Source: Kistimonas sp964291505 (lineage in GTDB: Bacteria > Pseudomonadota > Gammaproteobacteria > Pseudomonadales > Endozoicomonadaceae). Taken from it: DNA of 64,000 nucleotides. A program made the position numbers and the translations under genes. Shown here piece after piece: positions 44,930 through 54,105 of the stretch. Below the pieces are notes generated by a model that saw only the letters and a program-made list of their open reading frames with translations, was not told the DNA's origin and made no database searches. Location of the stretch: positions 1,550,001 to 1,614,000 of the forward strand of contig OZ220216.1 of NCBI GenBank assembly GCA_964291505.2, in the 5' to 3' direction. Position 1 is the stretch's first letter. Every line of letters begins with the position of its first letter.

Positions 44930-45868
44930 ATGGCTTCACCTTCTGATCTGATTCCCGGGTTAACAGAACCTGTGCCGCTCCAAAATCTTGTGATTCAAAA
45001 AGGGCCTCTTGCAGCAATCCATTTGGATGTGCTGCGCCTCGATTTGGTTCATCCATTGGTCAGTGGTAACAAGTGGTACAAGCTCAAATATAATCTGGAC
45101 GACTGCCTCAAACATGGGGTTCGGACGGTCGTCAGCTTTGGTGGCGCCTGGTCAAACCACCTGCATGCATTAGCGGCTGCTTGTCAGGTCGTTGGTGTTG
45201 AAGTTGTTGGTGTTATCCGTGGTCACAAACCTGATGTGCTCTCGCCGTCGTTGAAAGATATGCAGGCAATGGGGATGCGTCTGCACTTTGTGACACGTGA
45301 GGCTTATCGGCGGCGCTATGATGCTGAGTTCCATAGTGAGCTGATCGAAACCCTGGGTTGTGATCCTGCCGTAACCCGTATTATTCCGGAAGGTGGCAGT
45401 AACGCTTCTGCGATGCAGGGCTGTGCAGAAATCCTCTCTCTGCATGATATTCAACCAGGCGATTACGATTGCATTGCGGCGGCCTGCGGAACAGGGGCCA
45501 CGCTGGCAGGATTGATCTTGGGCGCAGAAGGGAAGGGGCGCTTTCTAGGTGTGCCGGTTTTGAAAGGAGGCGATTTTCTTGTTCAGGATATTCGCAAGCG
45601 GTTAATGGATTTCGATTGTGAGTATCAGAACTGGCAACTCAGGACGGAGTTCCATTGTGGCGGCTATGCTCGCCAGACTGATGAGTTGCAGCAGTTTATA
45701 CGTCGATTTTCTGAAGAAACCGGTGTGCCTCTGGATCGGGTTTATACCGGCAAGCTCTTTTTTGCGTTGGAACAGTTAGTAGCAAGCGGCGATATTCTGC
45801 CCGGTAGTCGCATTCTGGCGATTCATACCGGTGGTTTGCAGGGAAATCGTTCACTGACTGAGTCGTAA
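44930..45868 (+). CDS. PLP-dependent D-cysteine desulfhydrase / ACC deaminase family protein
   Basis: About 312 residues. The PLP Lys48 is in VSGNKWYKLKYNL, followed by VSFGGAWSNHLHALAAACQ, the pyrophosphate-type glycines ACGTGATLAGLILGAEGKG and the ending ILAIHTGGLQG. The family includes D-cysteine desulfhydrase and 1-aminocyclopropane-1-carboxylate deaminase; sequence reading alone does not separate them, and D-amino-acid desulfhydrase activity is the commoner role in gammaproteobacteria. The start is uncertain: ATG at 44930 gives the best family fit, while TTG at 44882 and GTG at 44888 have a better ribosome site. The 3' end overlaps the convergent DUF1853 gene by 18 bases. Confidence 0.85.
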   Translation: MASPSDLIPGLTEPVPLQNLVIQKGPLAAIHLDVLRLDLVHPLVSGNKWYKLKYNLDDCLKHGVRTVVSFGGAWSNHLHALAAACQVVGVEVVGVIRGHKPDVLSPSLKDMQAMGMRLHFVTREAYRRRYDAEFHSELIETLGCDPAVTRIIPEGGSNASAMQGCAEILSLHDIQPGDYDCIAAACGTGATLAGLILGAEGKGRFLGVPVLKGGDFLVQDIRKRLMDFDCEYQNWQLRTEFHCGGYARQTDELQQFIRRFSEETGVPLDRVYTGKLFFALEQLVASGDILPGSRILAIHTGGLQGNRSLTES

Positions 45869-46786
45869 GCGAGCCTGTTCTTCCCAATCATCCGGTACCA
45901 GGAAGAAGCGGGAGGCATCACAGTATTGATCATTCTTAACAGTGAATCCGGCCAGCATAACAGGGCCCCGGTGTTGCTTGAGTAATGTCGCTGAATTTGT
46001 GCGTAGCCAGTCGATGGTATGAATATTGGCAAGATCAGCATTTGACGCATTGCTATCCAGCGGAGGTGTAATCCACTGACGCTTGTTTAAGTGGCTAACA
46101 GCGTTGATCTGCTTGCTTTTGGCATAGTGATCCAATGCGCTGGTCGTTAGCCAGTCGCCACGTAGATGGTTGTCAGATAACAGGTCAGGTGGCGTTATTG
46201 AGCCTTCAAAAGGATAAAACAAGCAACCCTGTAAGAGGATTTCGCTGACAATGTCAGTGATGCCAAGGGCTTCCAGAGAGTGGCGGCCTTCTACTGTTTG
46301 GCTTAACACAGACTGGTGATGGAGCAACCGTTTAACCTTGTGGTCGAAGCGATCATCAAGGCCAGGTCCAAACCAGCCGGCAAGTGAATCCGTGCCGGGT
46401 AGTCCAAGGTAGAATTTGACCGCCATTTCCCGGTGCACATAGGCTTTTCGAATGCCGCAGTAATAGATCAGGTCAAATTCACCGACGGTGCGTTTCCCTG
46501 ACTGTACCTGGCGATTGCAGCTGATAACCCGGGTATCCGGTAAATGCCGGAAGATGGCTTGCCAGAGCGTCTCGTAATAGATGCCAAGAAGATGATGCCT
46601 TTTTTCCTGTAAGTCACCTGACAGCTCATCAAGGCTGTTCGTCAGGTCGTCCATCGCTGGCCGAATGGACGGCAGCAAGGCAGAAGCCAGTAATGCAGGA
46701 TGCTGCTGATGATCCAGCAGAACAGGGCATTCCAGCAGCCACTGGATCGCTGCCTGTAGCGTTTCTGTAGAAAAATTGACGCTCAT
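45851..46786 (-). CDS. DUF1853 family protein
   Basis: 311 residues of unknown function. The family is recognisable from LLGIYYETLWQAIF, GEFDLIYYCG, HREMAVKFYLGL and the later GRHSLEALGITDI-type segment. Charged residues Glu72, Asp105, Glu120 and Lys124 fall in an E...GEFD...E..VK arrangement that recalls PD-(D/E)xK nuclease-like folds, though the spacing of the last Glu and Lys is not canonical. It faces the desulfhydrase gene and is divergent from nadK. Confidence 0.8.
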   Translation of the reverse strand: MSVNFSTETLQAAIQWLLECPVLLDHQQHPALLASALLPSIRPAMDDLTNSLDELSGDLQEKRHHLLGIYYETLWQAIFRHLPDTRVISCNRQVQSGKRTVGEFDLIYYCGIRKAYVHREMAVKFYLGLPGTDSLAGWFGPGLDDRFDHKVKRLLHHQSVLSQTVEGRHSLEALGITDIVSEILLQGCLFYPFEGSITPPDLLSDNHLRGDWLTTSALDHYAKSKQINAVSHLNKRQWITPPLDSNASNADLANIHTIDWLRTNSATLLKQHRGPVMLAGFTVKNDQYCDASRFFLVPDDWEEQARLRLSQ

Positions 46787-46877
46787 ACCTCAGTCTTCCC
46801 CAGAAACCCTGTGACGGTCAGTGCCGTGGACGTTTATAATGGACAGTAACATCTATTTCTCATAACCAATGGTTTTC

Positions 46878-47759
46878 ATGGAACAGTTCAAGAACATTGG
46901 GATTATCGGTCGTCTGGGCAGTGTCCAGGTTGTAGAGACACTCAAGCGACTGAAACAGTTTCTGTTGTCCCGTCACCTGCACGTTATTCTGGAAGAGCCA
47001 TTGGCGCAACTGTTACCCGGTCACGGGCTGCAGGTCTGTAATCGGAAAATGATGGGGGAAATCTGCGATCTGGTGATCGTAGTGGGTGGCGATGGTAGTA
47101 TGCTGGGTGCAGCCCGGGCCCTGGCGCGGCATAACGTGCCGGTGCTGGGGGTCAACCGTGGCAGTCTGGGATTTCTCACTGATATCCAGCCCGATAACCT
47201 GGAAGAGCAGGTTGGCGAGGTACTGGAAGGCAAATATATCGTCGAGAGCCGCTTCCTGCTGGAAATGACCATCAAGCGGGAAGGTGAGGTCATTGGCCGC
47301 GCTGGCGCCCTGAACGAAGTGGTACTCCATCCGGGTAAGGCGACCCGGATGATTGAGTTTGAACTCTTCATAGAAGGGCAGTTCGTCTACAGCCAGCGGT
47401 CTGATGGGCTGATTGTGGCCACACCGACCGGTTCCACGGCCTATGCGCTATCAGGCGGTGGCCCGATCATGCATCCCCGTCTGGATGCCCTGGTGCTGGT
47501 GCCGATGTTCCCCCATACCCTGAGCAGCCGTCCGATCGTCATTGACGGCAACAGCGAGCTGAAAATTGTCATCGGCCGCAATAACCCGACCTATCCGCAG
47601 CTCAGTTGCGATGGTCAGGTGCATATCACGGCAGCACCGGGTGATACCGTGACTGTCCATAAAAAACCGTACAAATTGCGTCTCATCCATCCCCTCAATC
47701 ATAACTACTACGAAGTGTGCCGCACCAAGCTTGGGTGGGGTAATCGTCTGGATAGCTAA
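46878..47759 (+). CDS. nadK: NAD kinase
   Basis: Phosphorylates NAD to NADP, the only source of NADP. 293 residues. GGDGSMLGAARAL at residues 70-82 is the family signature, with NRGSLGFLTDI, LNEVVLHPGKATRMIEFE and the second signature SDGLIVATPTGSTAYALSGGGP following. The ATG at 46878 gives MEQFKNIGIIGRLGS, which matches the Pseudomonas N-terminus; a second ATG nine bases upstream is less likely. First gene of a block (nadK, phosphatase, rhomboid, DUF1315, DUF2797, pepN) whose order I recall from Pseudomonas. Confidence 0.97.
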   Translation: MEQFKNIGIIGRLGSVQVVETLKRLKQFLLSRHLHVILEEPLAQLLPGHGLQVCNRKMMGEICDLVIVVGGDGSMLGAARALARHNVPVLGVNRGSLGFLTDIQPDNLEEQVGEVLEGKYIVESRFLLEMTIKREGEVIGRAGALNEVVLHPGKATRMIEFELFIEGQFVYSQRSDGLIVATPTGSTAYALSGGGPIMHPRLDALVLVPMFPHTLSSRPIVIDGNSELKIVIGRNNPTYPQLSCDGQVHITAAPGDTVTVHKKPYKLRLIHPLNHNYYEVCRTKLGWGNRLDS

Positions 47760-47815
47760 GCACCCCACGTGGTCTAACGTTATTCAGGCACTGATTTCCT
47801 GGATTGGAGTACGTC

Positions 47816-48814
47816 ATGGAATATGCAGACAGTGTGTGCCATCAGGGTTATGACCTGATTGGCGATGTCCACGGCTGCAACAACACCCTGTGTCGGCTGC
47901 TGGCCGAGCTGGGTTACAGACAGGTGGATGGTATCTGGCGCCATCCGGACCGGCAGGCGGTGTTTGTCGGTGATATTGTGGATCGTGGGCCCCGGATCCG
48001 GGAAGCCCTGCGGACTGTGCGGGATATGGTCGAGGCGGGCGCAGCGCAGTTGGTCATGGGAAACCATGAATATAATCTGCTGGCCTTTTTAACGCCCGGT
48101 GCCAAGGATTCCGGGCTGGAATACCTGCGCTCCCATACGGAGCGTAATTGCCGGCTGGTCAGGGAAACCCTGGAGCAGTTTGCCGGCCATGCCGATGAGT
48201 TGGCGGATCATGTTCAGTGGCTGATGTCCCTGCCCCTGTTTCTGGAATTTCGGCGTTTCCGCGTGGTGCACGCCTGCTGGGATCCTCGCCTGATCGGTGA
48301 GTTCCTTCGTCGCTACCAGCGCAATACTATCGACAGTGAGTTCCTGCAGGAGTCTGCGGTCTATGGCAGTTTTGCCAACCGGACGGTGGATCATCTGCTG
48401 CGGGGTATTGACCTGCCGTTGCCGGATGGGATGACCATGACCAGCAAGGATGGCCTGGTGCGACGGTTTTTCCGGGCGGCTTTCTGGCAGCAATACCCGG
48501 ATACCCTGAACGATGTGGTTTTCCAACCGGATCCGTTGCCGCCGGAGTTGGCGGGCCGCAAGCTGACACCGGATGATCTGGAGCGTATACCCTACTATGA
48601 TCCGGACCAGCCCCCGCTGTTCTTTGGCCACTACTGGCGCTCCGGCACACCGGCGCTGATTCGGCCCAATATTGCCTGTCTGGACTACAGCGCCGTCAAA
48701 TATGGCAAGCTGGTCGCTTACCGGATGAGTAATGAGCGCTGGCTCAAACACAGCCATTTTGTCTGGGTGGATGTAGACCCGGACGAGCCCTTCACGGCTT
48801 CGGCTGCTTTTTAA
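47816..48814 (+). CDS. Metallophosphoesterase, PPP-like
   Basis: 332 residues. The three metal-binding blocks are GDVHG (16-20), GDIVDRG (52-58) and GNHE (82-85), in the spacing of PPP-type phosphatases, and FGHYW near residue 270 supplies a later His. The substrate is unknown; relatives include serine/threonine phosphatases and dinucleotide polyphosphate hydrolases. The ATG at 47816 has TGGAG upstream; the frame is open from 47804. The gene follows nadK by 56 bases. Confidence 0.88.
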   Translation: MEYADSVCHQGYDLIGDVHGCNNTLCRLLAELGYRQVDGIWRHPDRQAVFVGDIVDRGPRIREALRTVRDMVEAGAAQLVMGNHEYNLLAFLTPGAKDSGLEYLRSHTERNCRLVRETLEQFAGHADELADHVQWLMSLPLFLEFRRFRVVHACWDPRLIGEFLRRYQRNTIDSEFLQESAVYGSFANRTVDHLLRGIDLPLPDGMTMTSKDGLVRRFFRAAFWQQYPDTLNDVVFQPDPLPPELAGRKLTPDDLERIPYYDPDQPPLFFGHYWRSGTPALIRPNIACLDYSAVKYGKLVAYRMSNERWLKHSHFVWVDVDPDEPFTASAAF

Positions 48815-48858
48815 TGATGCGATACTTTTTCGTGATGCGATAAATCGGCGAGACAATC

Positions 48859-49743
48859 ATGCAACGTGTACTTGAACTGTCTATGGAGATAGACCTGTTA
48901 CCTTTTTCCGCTTTTCTCTGGCGGGAGGGGATTGCCCACCGGATCACCGAGGAGGGTGGACGTCAGGTGCTGTGGCTGGAGAACCCGGCCAGTGCGGCAC
49001 AGGTAGAGCAATTTTACGCTGACTGGCAGGCGGGTCTGCTCCAGCTTGGTGAGGTGAAAATCCAGTGGTGGAAGCGCCATGGCCTGATGAGCGGCCCGCT
49101 GGCGGACTGGAAGCGAATGCCGGGGGCACTGTTGTTTCTGGTCGCGTGTTTGGTGGTGGCCTTCATAACCCGCCTGGGCAATGATTATCAGACGGTTGCC
49201 TGGTTTTCATTTCTTAATTTTGACATTGCCGGCGAATACATCCGCTTCGTGCCCTTGTCTTACAGTTTGTCCCATGGGGAGTATTGGCGTTTGCTGACGC
49301 CCATTTTCCTGCATTTTGGCATTCTCCACCTGGCGTTCAACATGCTTTGGTTGCTGGAGTTCGGGCGTCGGCTTGAGTTGCATCATGGCAGTCTGTTTAT
49401 TGCGCTGCTCATTATTGTGACGGGGCTGGTTTCCAATATTGCCCAGTACCAGTTTGGTGGCAGTGTGGCGCTGTTCGGCGGGTTCTCTGGCGTTATTTAT
49501 GGACTGATGGGCTTCCTGTGGATTCGGGAAAAAGAACAGCCGGGTCTCTACGGTGTACCTTCCGGGATTTACATGTTTATGTTGATCTGGCTGGTGATTG
49601 GCTTTACCGGTGTGCTGGGAGCGATCGGGTTTGGTCAGATGGCCAATACGGCGCATGCCGGCGGCTTGTTAAGTGGTGCAGCCTGTGGCTGGCTGTACAA
49701 CCGTTTTCGGGGCGAAAAACAAAACGTTGTAAAAGACGCCTGA
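48859..49743 (+). CDS. Rhomboid family intramembrane serine protease
   Basis: 294 residues. A soluble N-terminal part (about 85 residues, GlpG-like) precedes about six membrane helices. The catalytic Ser210 is in FGGFSGVIYGLMGF and His266 in NTAHAGGLLSG; the conserved His157 and Asn161 (HLAFN) and the EYWRLLTPIF loop are present, so it should be active. It cleaves membrane-anchored substrates within the bilayer. It lies 44 bases after the phosphatase gene. Confidence 0.93.
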   Translation: MQRVLELSMEIDLLPFSAFLWREGIAHRITEEGGRQVLWLENPASAAQVEQFYADWQAGLLQLGEVKIQWWKRHGLMSGPLADWKRMPGALLFLVACLVVAFITRLGNDYQTVAWFSFLNFDIAGEYIRFVPLSYSLSHGEYWRLLTPIFLHFGILHLAFNMLWLLEFGRRLELHHGSLFIALLIIVTGLVSNIAQYQFGGSVALFGGFSGVIYGLMGFLWIREKEQPGLYGVPSGIYMFMLIWLVIGFTGVLGAIGFGQMANTAHAGGLLSGAACGWLYNRFRGEKQNVVKDA

Positions 49744-49774
49744 ACGCCACAGCAATGCTGTGACAGGGGGAATA

Positions 49775-50047
49775 ATGGAATTTGATCAGTTAATCAAAAC
49801 AATGACGCCTGAAACCGTGGCGAACCTGCGTCGTGCAGTGGAACTGGGAAAGTGGCCAGACGGTCGCAAGCTGACGCCGGAACAGCGTGAATCCAGCCTG
49901 CAGGCCGTGATTGCCTGGGAACGCCACCATCTGCCCGAGAGTGAGCGTACCGGTTACATGGCCCAGGCCTGTAGTTCGCATAAAAATGAAACGTCGTCCG
50001 AAGAAAGCAAGGACAATGAAACCATTCTGCGGTTCAGGGATGCCTGA
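49775..50047 (+). CDS. DUF1315 (YeaC-like) protein
   Basis: Small soluble protein, 90 residues, same length as E. coli YeaC. The shared core reads MTPETVANLRRAVELGKWPD followed by KLTPEQRESSLQAVIAWE. Function unknown. AGGGGG just before the ATG sets the start. It lies between the rhomboid and DUF2797 genes, an order seen in other gammaproteobacteria. Confidence 0.85.
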   Translation: MEFDQLIKTMTPETVANLRRAVELGKWPDGRKLTPEQRESSLQAVIAWERHHLPESERTGYMAQACSSHKNETSSEESKDNETILRFRDA

Positions 50048-50068
50048 GCCCGGAAGAGGGAGTGTAAG

Positions 50069-50926
50069 TTGACAGAACAGGTAATAACCGGCGCCAAAGT
50101 CCTTTCGGGTGCGCTCAGGAAAATGCGTGGTGAGCTGGTGGATGGGGTGGTGCACTACCAGCTTCCGGTGGGGGAGGATTTATTGCCGCTCAATGCTTTG
50201 ATCGGTGAAAAACTCTCCATTCACTATGCAGGTGCAATCAACTGCGTCCATTGTGGCCGGAAGACCAAAAAAAGCTTTAACCAGGGATTCTGCTATCCCT
50301 GTTTCCGCAAGCTGGCGGCCTGTGACAGCTGTATCATGAGTCCCGAAAAGTGCCACTATGATGCGGGCACCTGTCGTGAGCCAGAATGGGGTGAGCGTAA
50401 CTGCATGACCGATCATGTGGTCTATCTGGCGAATTCATCCGGCATCAAGGTCGGAATTACCCGTCTGAATCAGGTGCCGGTGCGCTGGATTGATCAGGGG
50501 GCTGTTGAAGCACTGCCGATTTTCCGGGTCGCTACCCGTCGATTGTCCGGTCTGGTGGAAGACCTGTTCCGCTCAGCCGTGAAAGATCGTACGAACTGGC
50601 GTGCGATGGTGAAGGGACAGGTGCCTGAGCTGGACATTGTCGCTGAGCGAGACGCCTTGTTTGATCGCTTTGATGATGATATCGCTGCATTGCAACAGGA
50701 GTACGGGATCCAGGCTGTACAGCCCGTGCTGGATGCAGAGAGTTACCGCTTCAGTTACCCTGTTCAGCAATACCCGGTCAAAGTGACGTCTTTTAACCTG
50801 GACAAAACCCCGGTGGTCGAAGGGGTGCTGCAGGGTATCAAGGGACAATACCTCTTACTGGATACCGGTGTGATCAATATCCGGAAATTTACCGCTTACC
50901 AGGTGGACGTTTCCGTGGCCAGTTGA
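50069..50926 (+). CDS. DUF2797 family protein with zinc-type cysteines
   Basis: 285 residues, function unknown. Nine cysteines cluster between residues 59 and 112 in pairs (INCVHCG, GFCYPC, AACDSC, then single Cys95, Cys102, Cys112), a probable zinc site. They are followed by HVVYLANSSGIKVGITRLNQ with Arg139 in VRWIDQG and Glu164, an order that resembles a GIY-YIG nuclease core. It uses a TTG start with GAGGGAG upstream. Position just before pepN is conserved in Pseudomonas-like genomes, as I recall. Confidence 0.8.
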   Translation: MTEQVITGAKVLSGALRKMRGELVDGVVHYQLPVGEDLLPLNALIGEKLSIHYAGAINCVHCGRKTKKSFNQGFCYPCFRKLAACDSCIMSPEKCHYDAGTCREPEWGERNCMTDHVVYLANSSGIKVGITRLNQVPVRWIDQGAVEALPIFRVATRRLSGLVEDLFRSAVKDRTNWRAMVKGQVPELDIVAERDALFDRFDDDIAALQQEYGIQAVQPVLDAESYRFSYPVQQYPVKVTSFNLDKTPVVEGVLQGIKGQYLLLDTGVINIRKFTAYQVDVSVAS

Positions 50927-51025
50927 GACCAGAAGTCTCACGTTTCACAGGGAATGATTGATCTCAGGAACAAGCCGTCTGCTGGCCTGTCTGACAGAGA
51001 GAGGCCATGACACAAGGAGCATACG

Positions 51026-53672
51026 ATGAAAGACGCACAACCCGGCGCGATCTATCTCAAGGATTACCAGGAACCCGATTACTGGATCGACAAAACCGAT
51101 CTGTCGTTTGACCTGGGCGAAAGCGAAACCCGGGTCACGGCCCGTCTGCAGTTCCGATTGAATCAGGATCGGCACAATAGCCAGCTTCCACCACTGGTGC
51201 TGCATGGCAATGCCGATATGAAGCTGGATCAGGTGAAAGTTGATGGTGTCGAACTGACGCCAGAACAGTACACGTTGACGCCGGAAACACTGACCCTGCC
51301 CATAAGTAGCGATCGTTTTGAAACCGAGATTGTCTCGGTGCTGGCACCGCAGGACAATACGTCGATGGAAGGACTTTACAAGTCCGGCGGCATGTATTGC
51401 ACCCAGTGTGAAGCAGAAGGGTTTCGTCGTATTACCTGGTATCTGGACCGGCCCGATGTGATGTCACTGTTCACGACCCGGATCATCGCGGATCAAGCGA
51501 AATATCCGGTGCTCTTGTCCAATGGTAACTGCATTGAACAGGGTGAAACGGAAGATGGCCGCCACTGGAAAGTGTGGGAAGATCCCTTTCAAAAAGCCGG
51601 CGTATCTCTTTGCGCTGGTGGCTGGTAATCTCGTGTCAGTGGAGGATACCTTCACGACCCAAAGTGGACGTGATGTCACGCTTCAGATTTTTACGGAGTC
51701 GCACAATATTACCAAGTGCGACCATGCGATGCGTTCCCTGAAACAATCCATGCGCTGGGATGAAGAAGTTTATGGTCGTGAGTATGACCTCGATATCTTC
51801 ATGATCGTGGCCGTGGATGATTTCAACATGGGAGCCATGGAAAACAAGGGATTGAATATTTTCAATTCCTCCTGCGTGCTGGCCCGGGCGGATACCGCAA
51901 CAGACGCCACCTTCCAGCGCATTGAAGCCATTGTTGCCCATGAATATTTCCATAACTGGTCTGGCAACCGGGTGACCTGTCGGGACTGGTTCCAGCTCAG
52001 CCTGAAGGAAGGGTTTACGGTATTCCGTGATTCTGAATTCTCCGCAGACATGAATTCTCGTACCGTGAAACGGATTGAGGATGTCAATCACCTGCGTAGC
52101 GCCCAGTTTGCTGAAGATGCCGGCCCCATGGCACATCCGGTGCGTCCATCGTCATTTATTGAGATTTCCAACTTCTACACGCTGACGGTGTATGAGAAAG
52201 GGGCAGAAATTGTCCGGATGATTCATAACCTGGTCGGTAAGGACGGATTCCGGAAAGGGAGCGATCTCTATTTTGAACGGCATGATGGTCAGGCGGTGAC
52301 CTGCGAGGATTTTGTCCGCGCCATGGAAGATGCCAATGGTGTCGATCTGTCGCAGTTTATGCGTTGGTACACCCAGGCCGGTACACCGGTGCTTGATGTT
52401 GCCGACAGCTATGATGCTGACAACAACCGTTACGTGTTGGAAGTCACCCAAAGTTGTCCGGCAACGCCGGGACAGGACGAGAAGGAACCGTTCCATATTC
52501 CGTTAGCGATCGGTCTTTTGTCGCCAGAAGGTGTCAACCTGTCTGTAGGTGAAAAGGGTGAAACGACAACGGTGCTGGAAGTGCGTGAAGCCAGCCAGCA
52601 GTTTGTTTTTGAGAATATGGCGGGGCGGCCCTTGCCGTCGCTGCTGCGGGGATTCTCTGCACCGGTCAGGCTGAACTACGACTACAGTCGTGAAGATCTG
52701 CTGTTCCTGATGCGTCATGATGAAGACGGTTTCAACCGCTGGGACAGCTGTCAGCGTCTGGCGACCGATACCATTCTGGATCTTGTACGTGATATCCAGG
52801 CTGCCAAACCCTTGTCGCTGGATTCACGGTTGATCGAAGCCTGGCGCGAACTGCTGGAAGACGAGACAGCCGATAAAGCCATGGTGGCAGAAATGCTGTC
52901 GTTGCCGTCTGAGCAGTGGCTGTCTGAACAAATGGCGGTTATTGATGTTTATGCAGTCCATGAGGCGCGGGAGTTTGTCCGTGCTGAACTGGCGAAGAGT
53001 CTGAGTGAACCGCTTCAGTCGGTCTATCGCGGATTGGCCGTCGAAAAGCCGTATACGCCGGAAGCAGCTGATATCGCTGAACGACAGTTGAAGAATATCT
53101 GCCTGGGTTATCTCACGGAGCTGGACTCTCCGGCAATGTTGGCACTGGCGGAAACCCAGTTCAATAATGCCACCAATATGACTGACCAGATGGCGGCATT
53201 ATCCTGTGTCGTGAATGGCGCGCATCAATCGGCATTGGAAAAGGCAGACGCGCTGCTGTGCGCTTTCCATGATCAGTGGAAGAATGATGCCAATGTGATG
53301 GATATGTGGTTGTCTGTGCAGGTTTCCGGGGCGCGGATGGGCTCGCTGGAGCGGGTAAAACAATTAATGGAGCATCCGATCTTTGATTATCGTAACCCGA
53401 ACAAGCTGCGCTCACTGATTGGTGCTTTCTGTATGCGTAACCTGAAGCGTTTCCATGATCTTTCGGGAGAGGGGTATGCATTCCTGGCGGACAACATTAT
53501 TCGCCTCGATAAGCAAAATCCGCAGATTGCTGCTCGTATGCTGACACCGCTGACGCGCTGGAGGCGTTACGACGAACAGCGTGGTGGGTTGATGAAGGCG
53601 GCACTTGAGCGCATTCAGGTCAATGAGCTGTCCAAGGATGTCTTTGAGGTCGTCAGTAAATCTCTCGCGTAA
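51026..53672 (+). pseudogene. pepN: Aminopeptidase N, interrupted by one apparent +1 frameshift
   Basis: M1 zinc aminopeptidase, about 881 residues when repaired (E. coli 870). The first frame runs from 51026 to a stop at 51628 and diverges after GRHWKVWEDPF; the second continues with FKKPAYLFALVAGNLVSVED to 53672. The break lies at 51584-51590, where CCCTTTCAAAAAG has one base more than needed; dropping one T gives PFKKP, the family sequence. Downstream everything is intact: exopeptidase motif GAMEN (DFNMGAMENKGLNIFNS) and zinc site HEYFHNW with the distal Glu in LKEGFTVFRD. Because the rest is undamaged, a sequencing or assembly error in a short homopolymer is as likely as a real mutation. 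Confidence 0.85.
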
Positions 53673-53699
53673 CCTTTTTGTTACTCAATCATTAAAACT

Positions 53700-53733
53700 G
53701 TTACCCGGCCATTAAAAAGTGTTACCGGGTAAC
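53700..53733 (+). terminator. First hairpin after pepN
   Basis: GTTACCCGG (53700-53708) pairs with CCGGGTAAC (53725-53733), 16-base loop, followed by TGTTTTCC. Two near-identical copies of a CATTAAAA-containing 16-mer overlap it. Confidence 0.5.
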
Positions 53734-53745
53734 TGTTTTCCTCTC

Positions 53746-53788
53746 AAAAAACGGAATTGACGGGTGTCTGTCGTTAATTCCGTTTTTT
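53746..53788 (+). terminator. Rho-independent terminator after pepN
   Basis: AAAAAACGGAATTGACG pairs with CGTTAATTCCGTTTTTT (one wobble) across a 9-base loop, ending in seven Ts. Confidence 0.9.
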
Positions 53789-54105
53789 TGTACCTGTCTT
53801 AATGGATAACTTGTCACGATATTCGGTCGTTTTTCATTTTCTTACTCTATTGACATTCAATTTACGATGTAAAAAGGCACGTTGGTATTAAATTTGCTAA
53901 ATCCGCCCTGAAAGTGGCTGCAGGCAGATGCCAGAGCGTTCGGTTATTGATTTTCTGGACGCCGCCTGTCATCCTCATGCCCGCCTACGGGGGAAATGTC
54001 AGCAACTGGTAAGTGGCTGGTCAAGCAAAGTGGGCAAAGGCGAAGCCTGACAATAATAAAGGGGCTCTGGGGCGCCCCGTCACAATCCACGGAGTTATCA
54101 CGATA

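Larger units (their letters stand above)
53673..54105 (+). other. Gene-free stretch between pepN and the DUF1302 gene
   Basis: 433 bases. Two tandem hairpins follow pepN (listed separately). Beyond them is AT-rich sequence with a perfect TTGACA at 53850-53855 that lacks a good -10 at normal spacing, then a GC-rich GGGGC...GCCCC hairpin near 54060-54077 ahead of the DUF1302 start. Confidence 0.5.

Noticed and set aside
53850..53855. Perfect TTGACA as promoter for the DUF1302 gene
   Set aside because: No acceptable -10 hexamer at 15-19 bases; not listed as a promoter.
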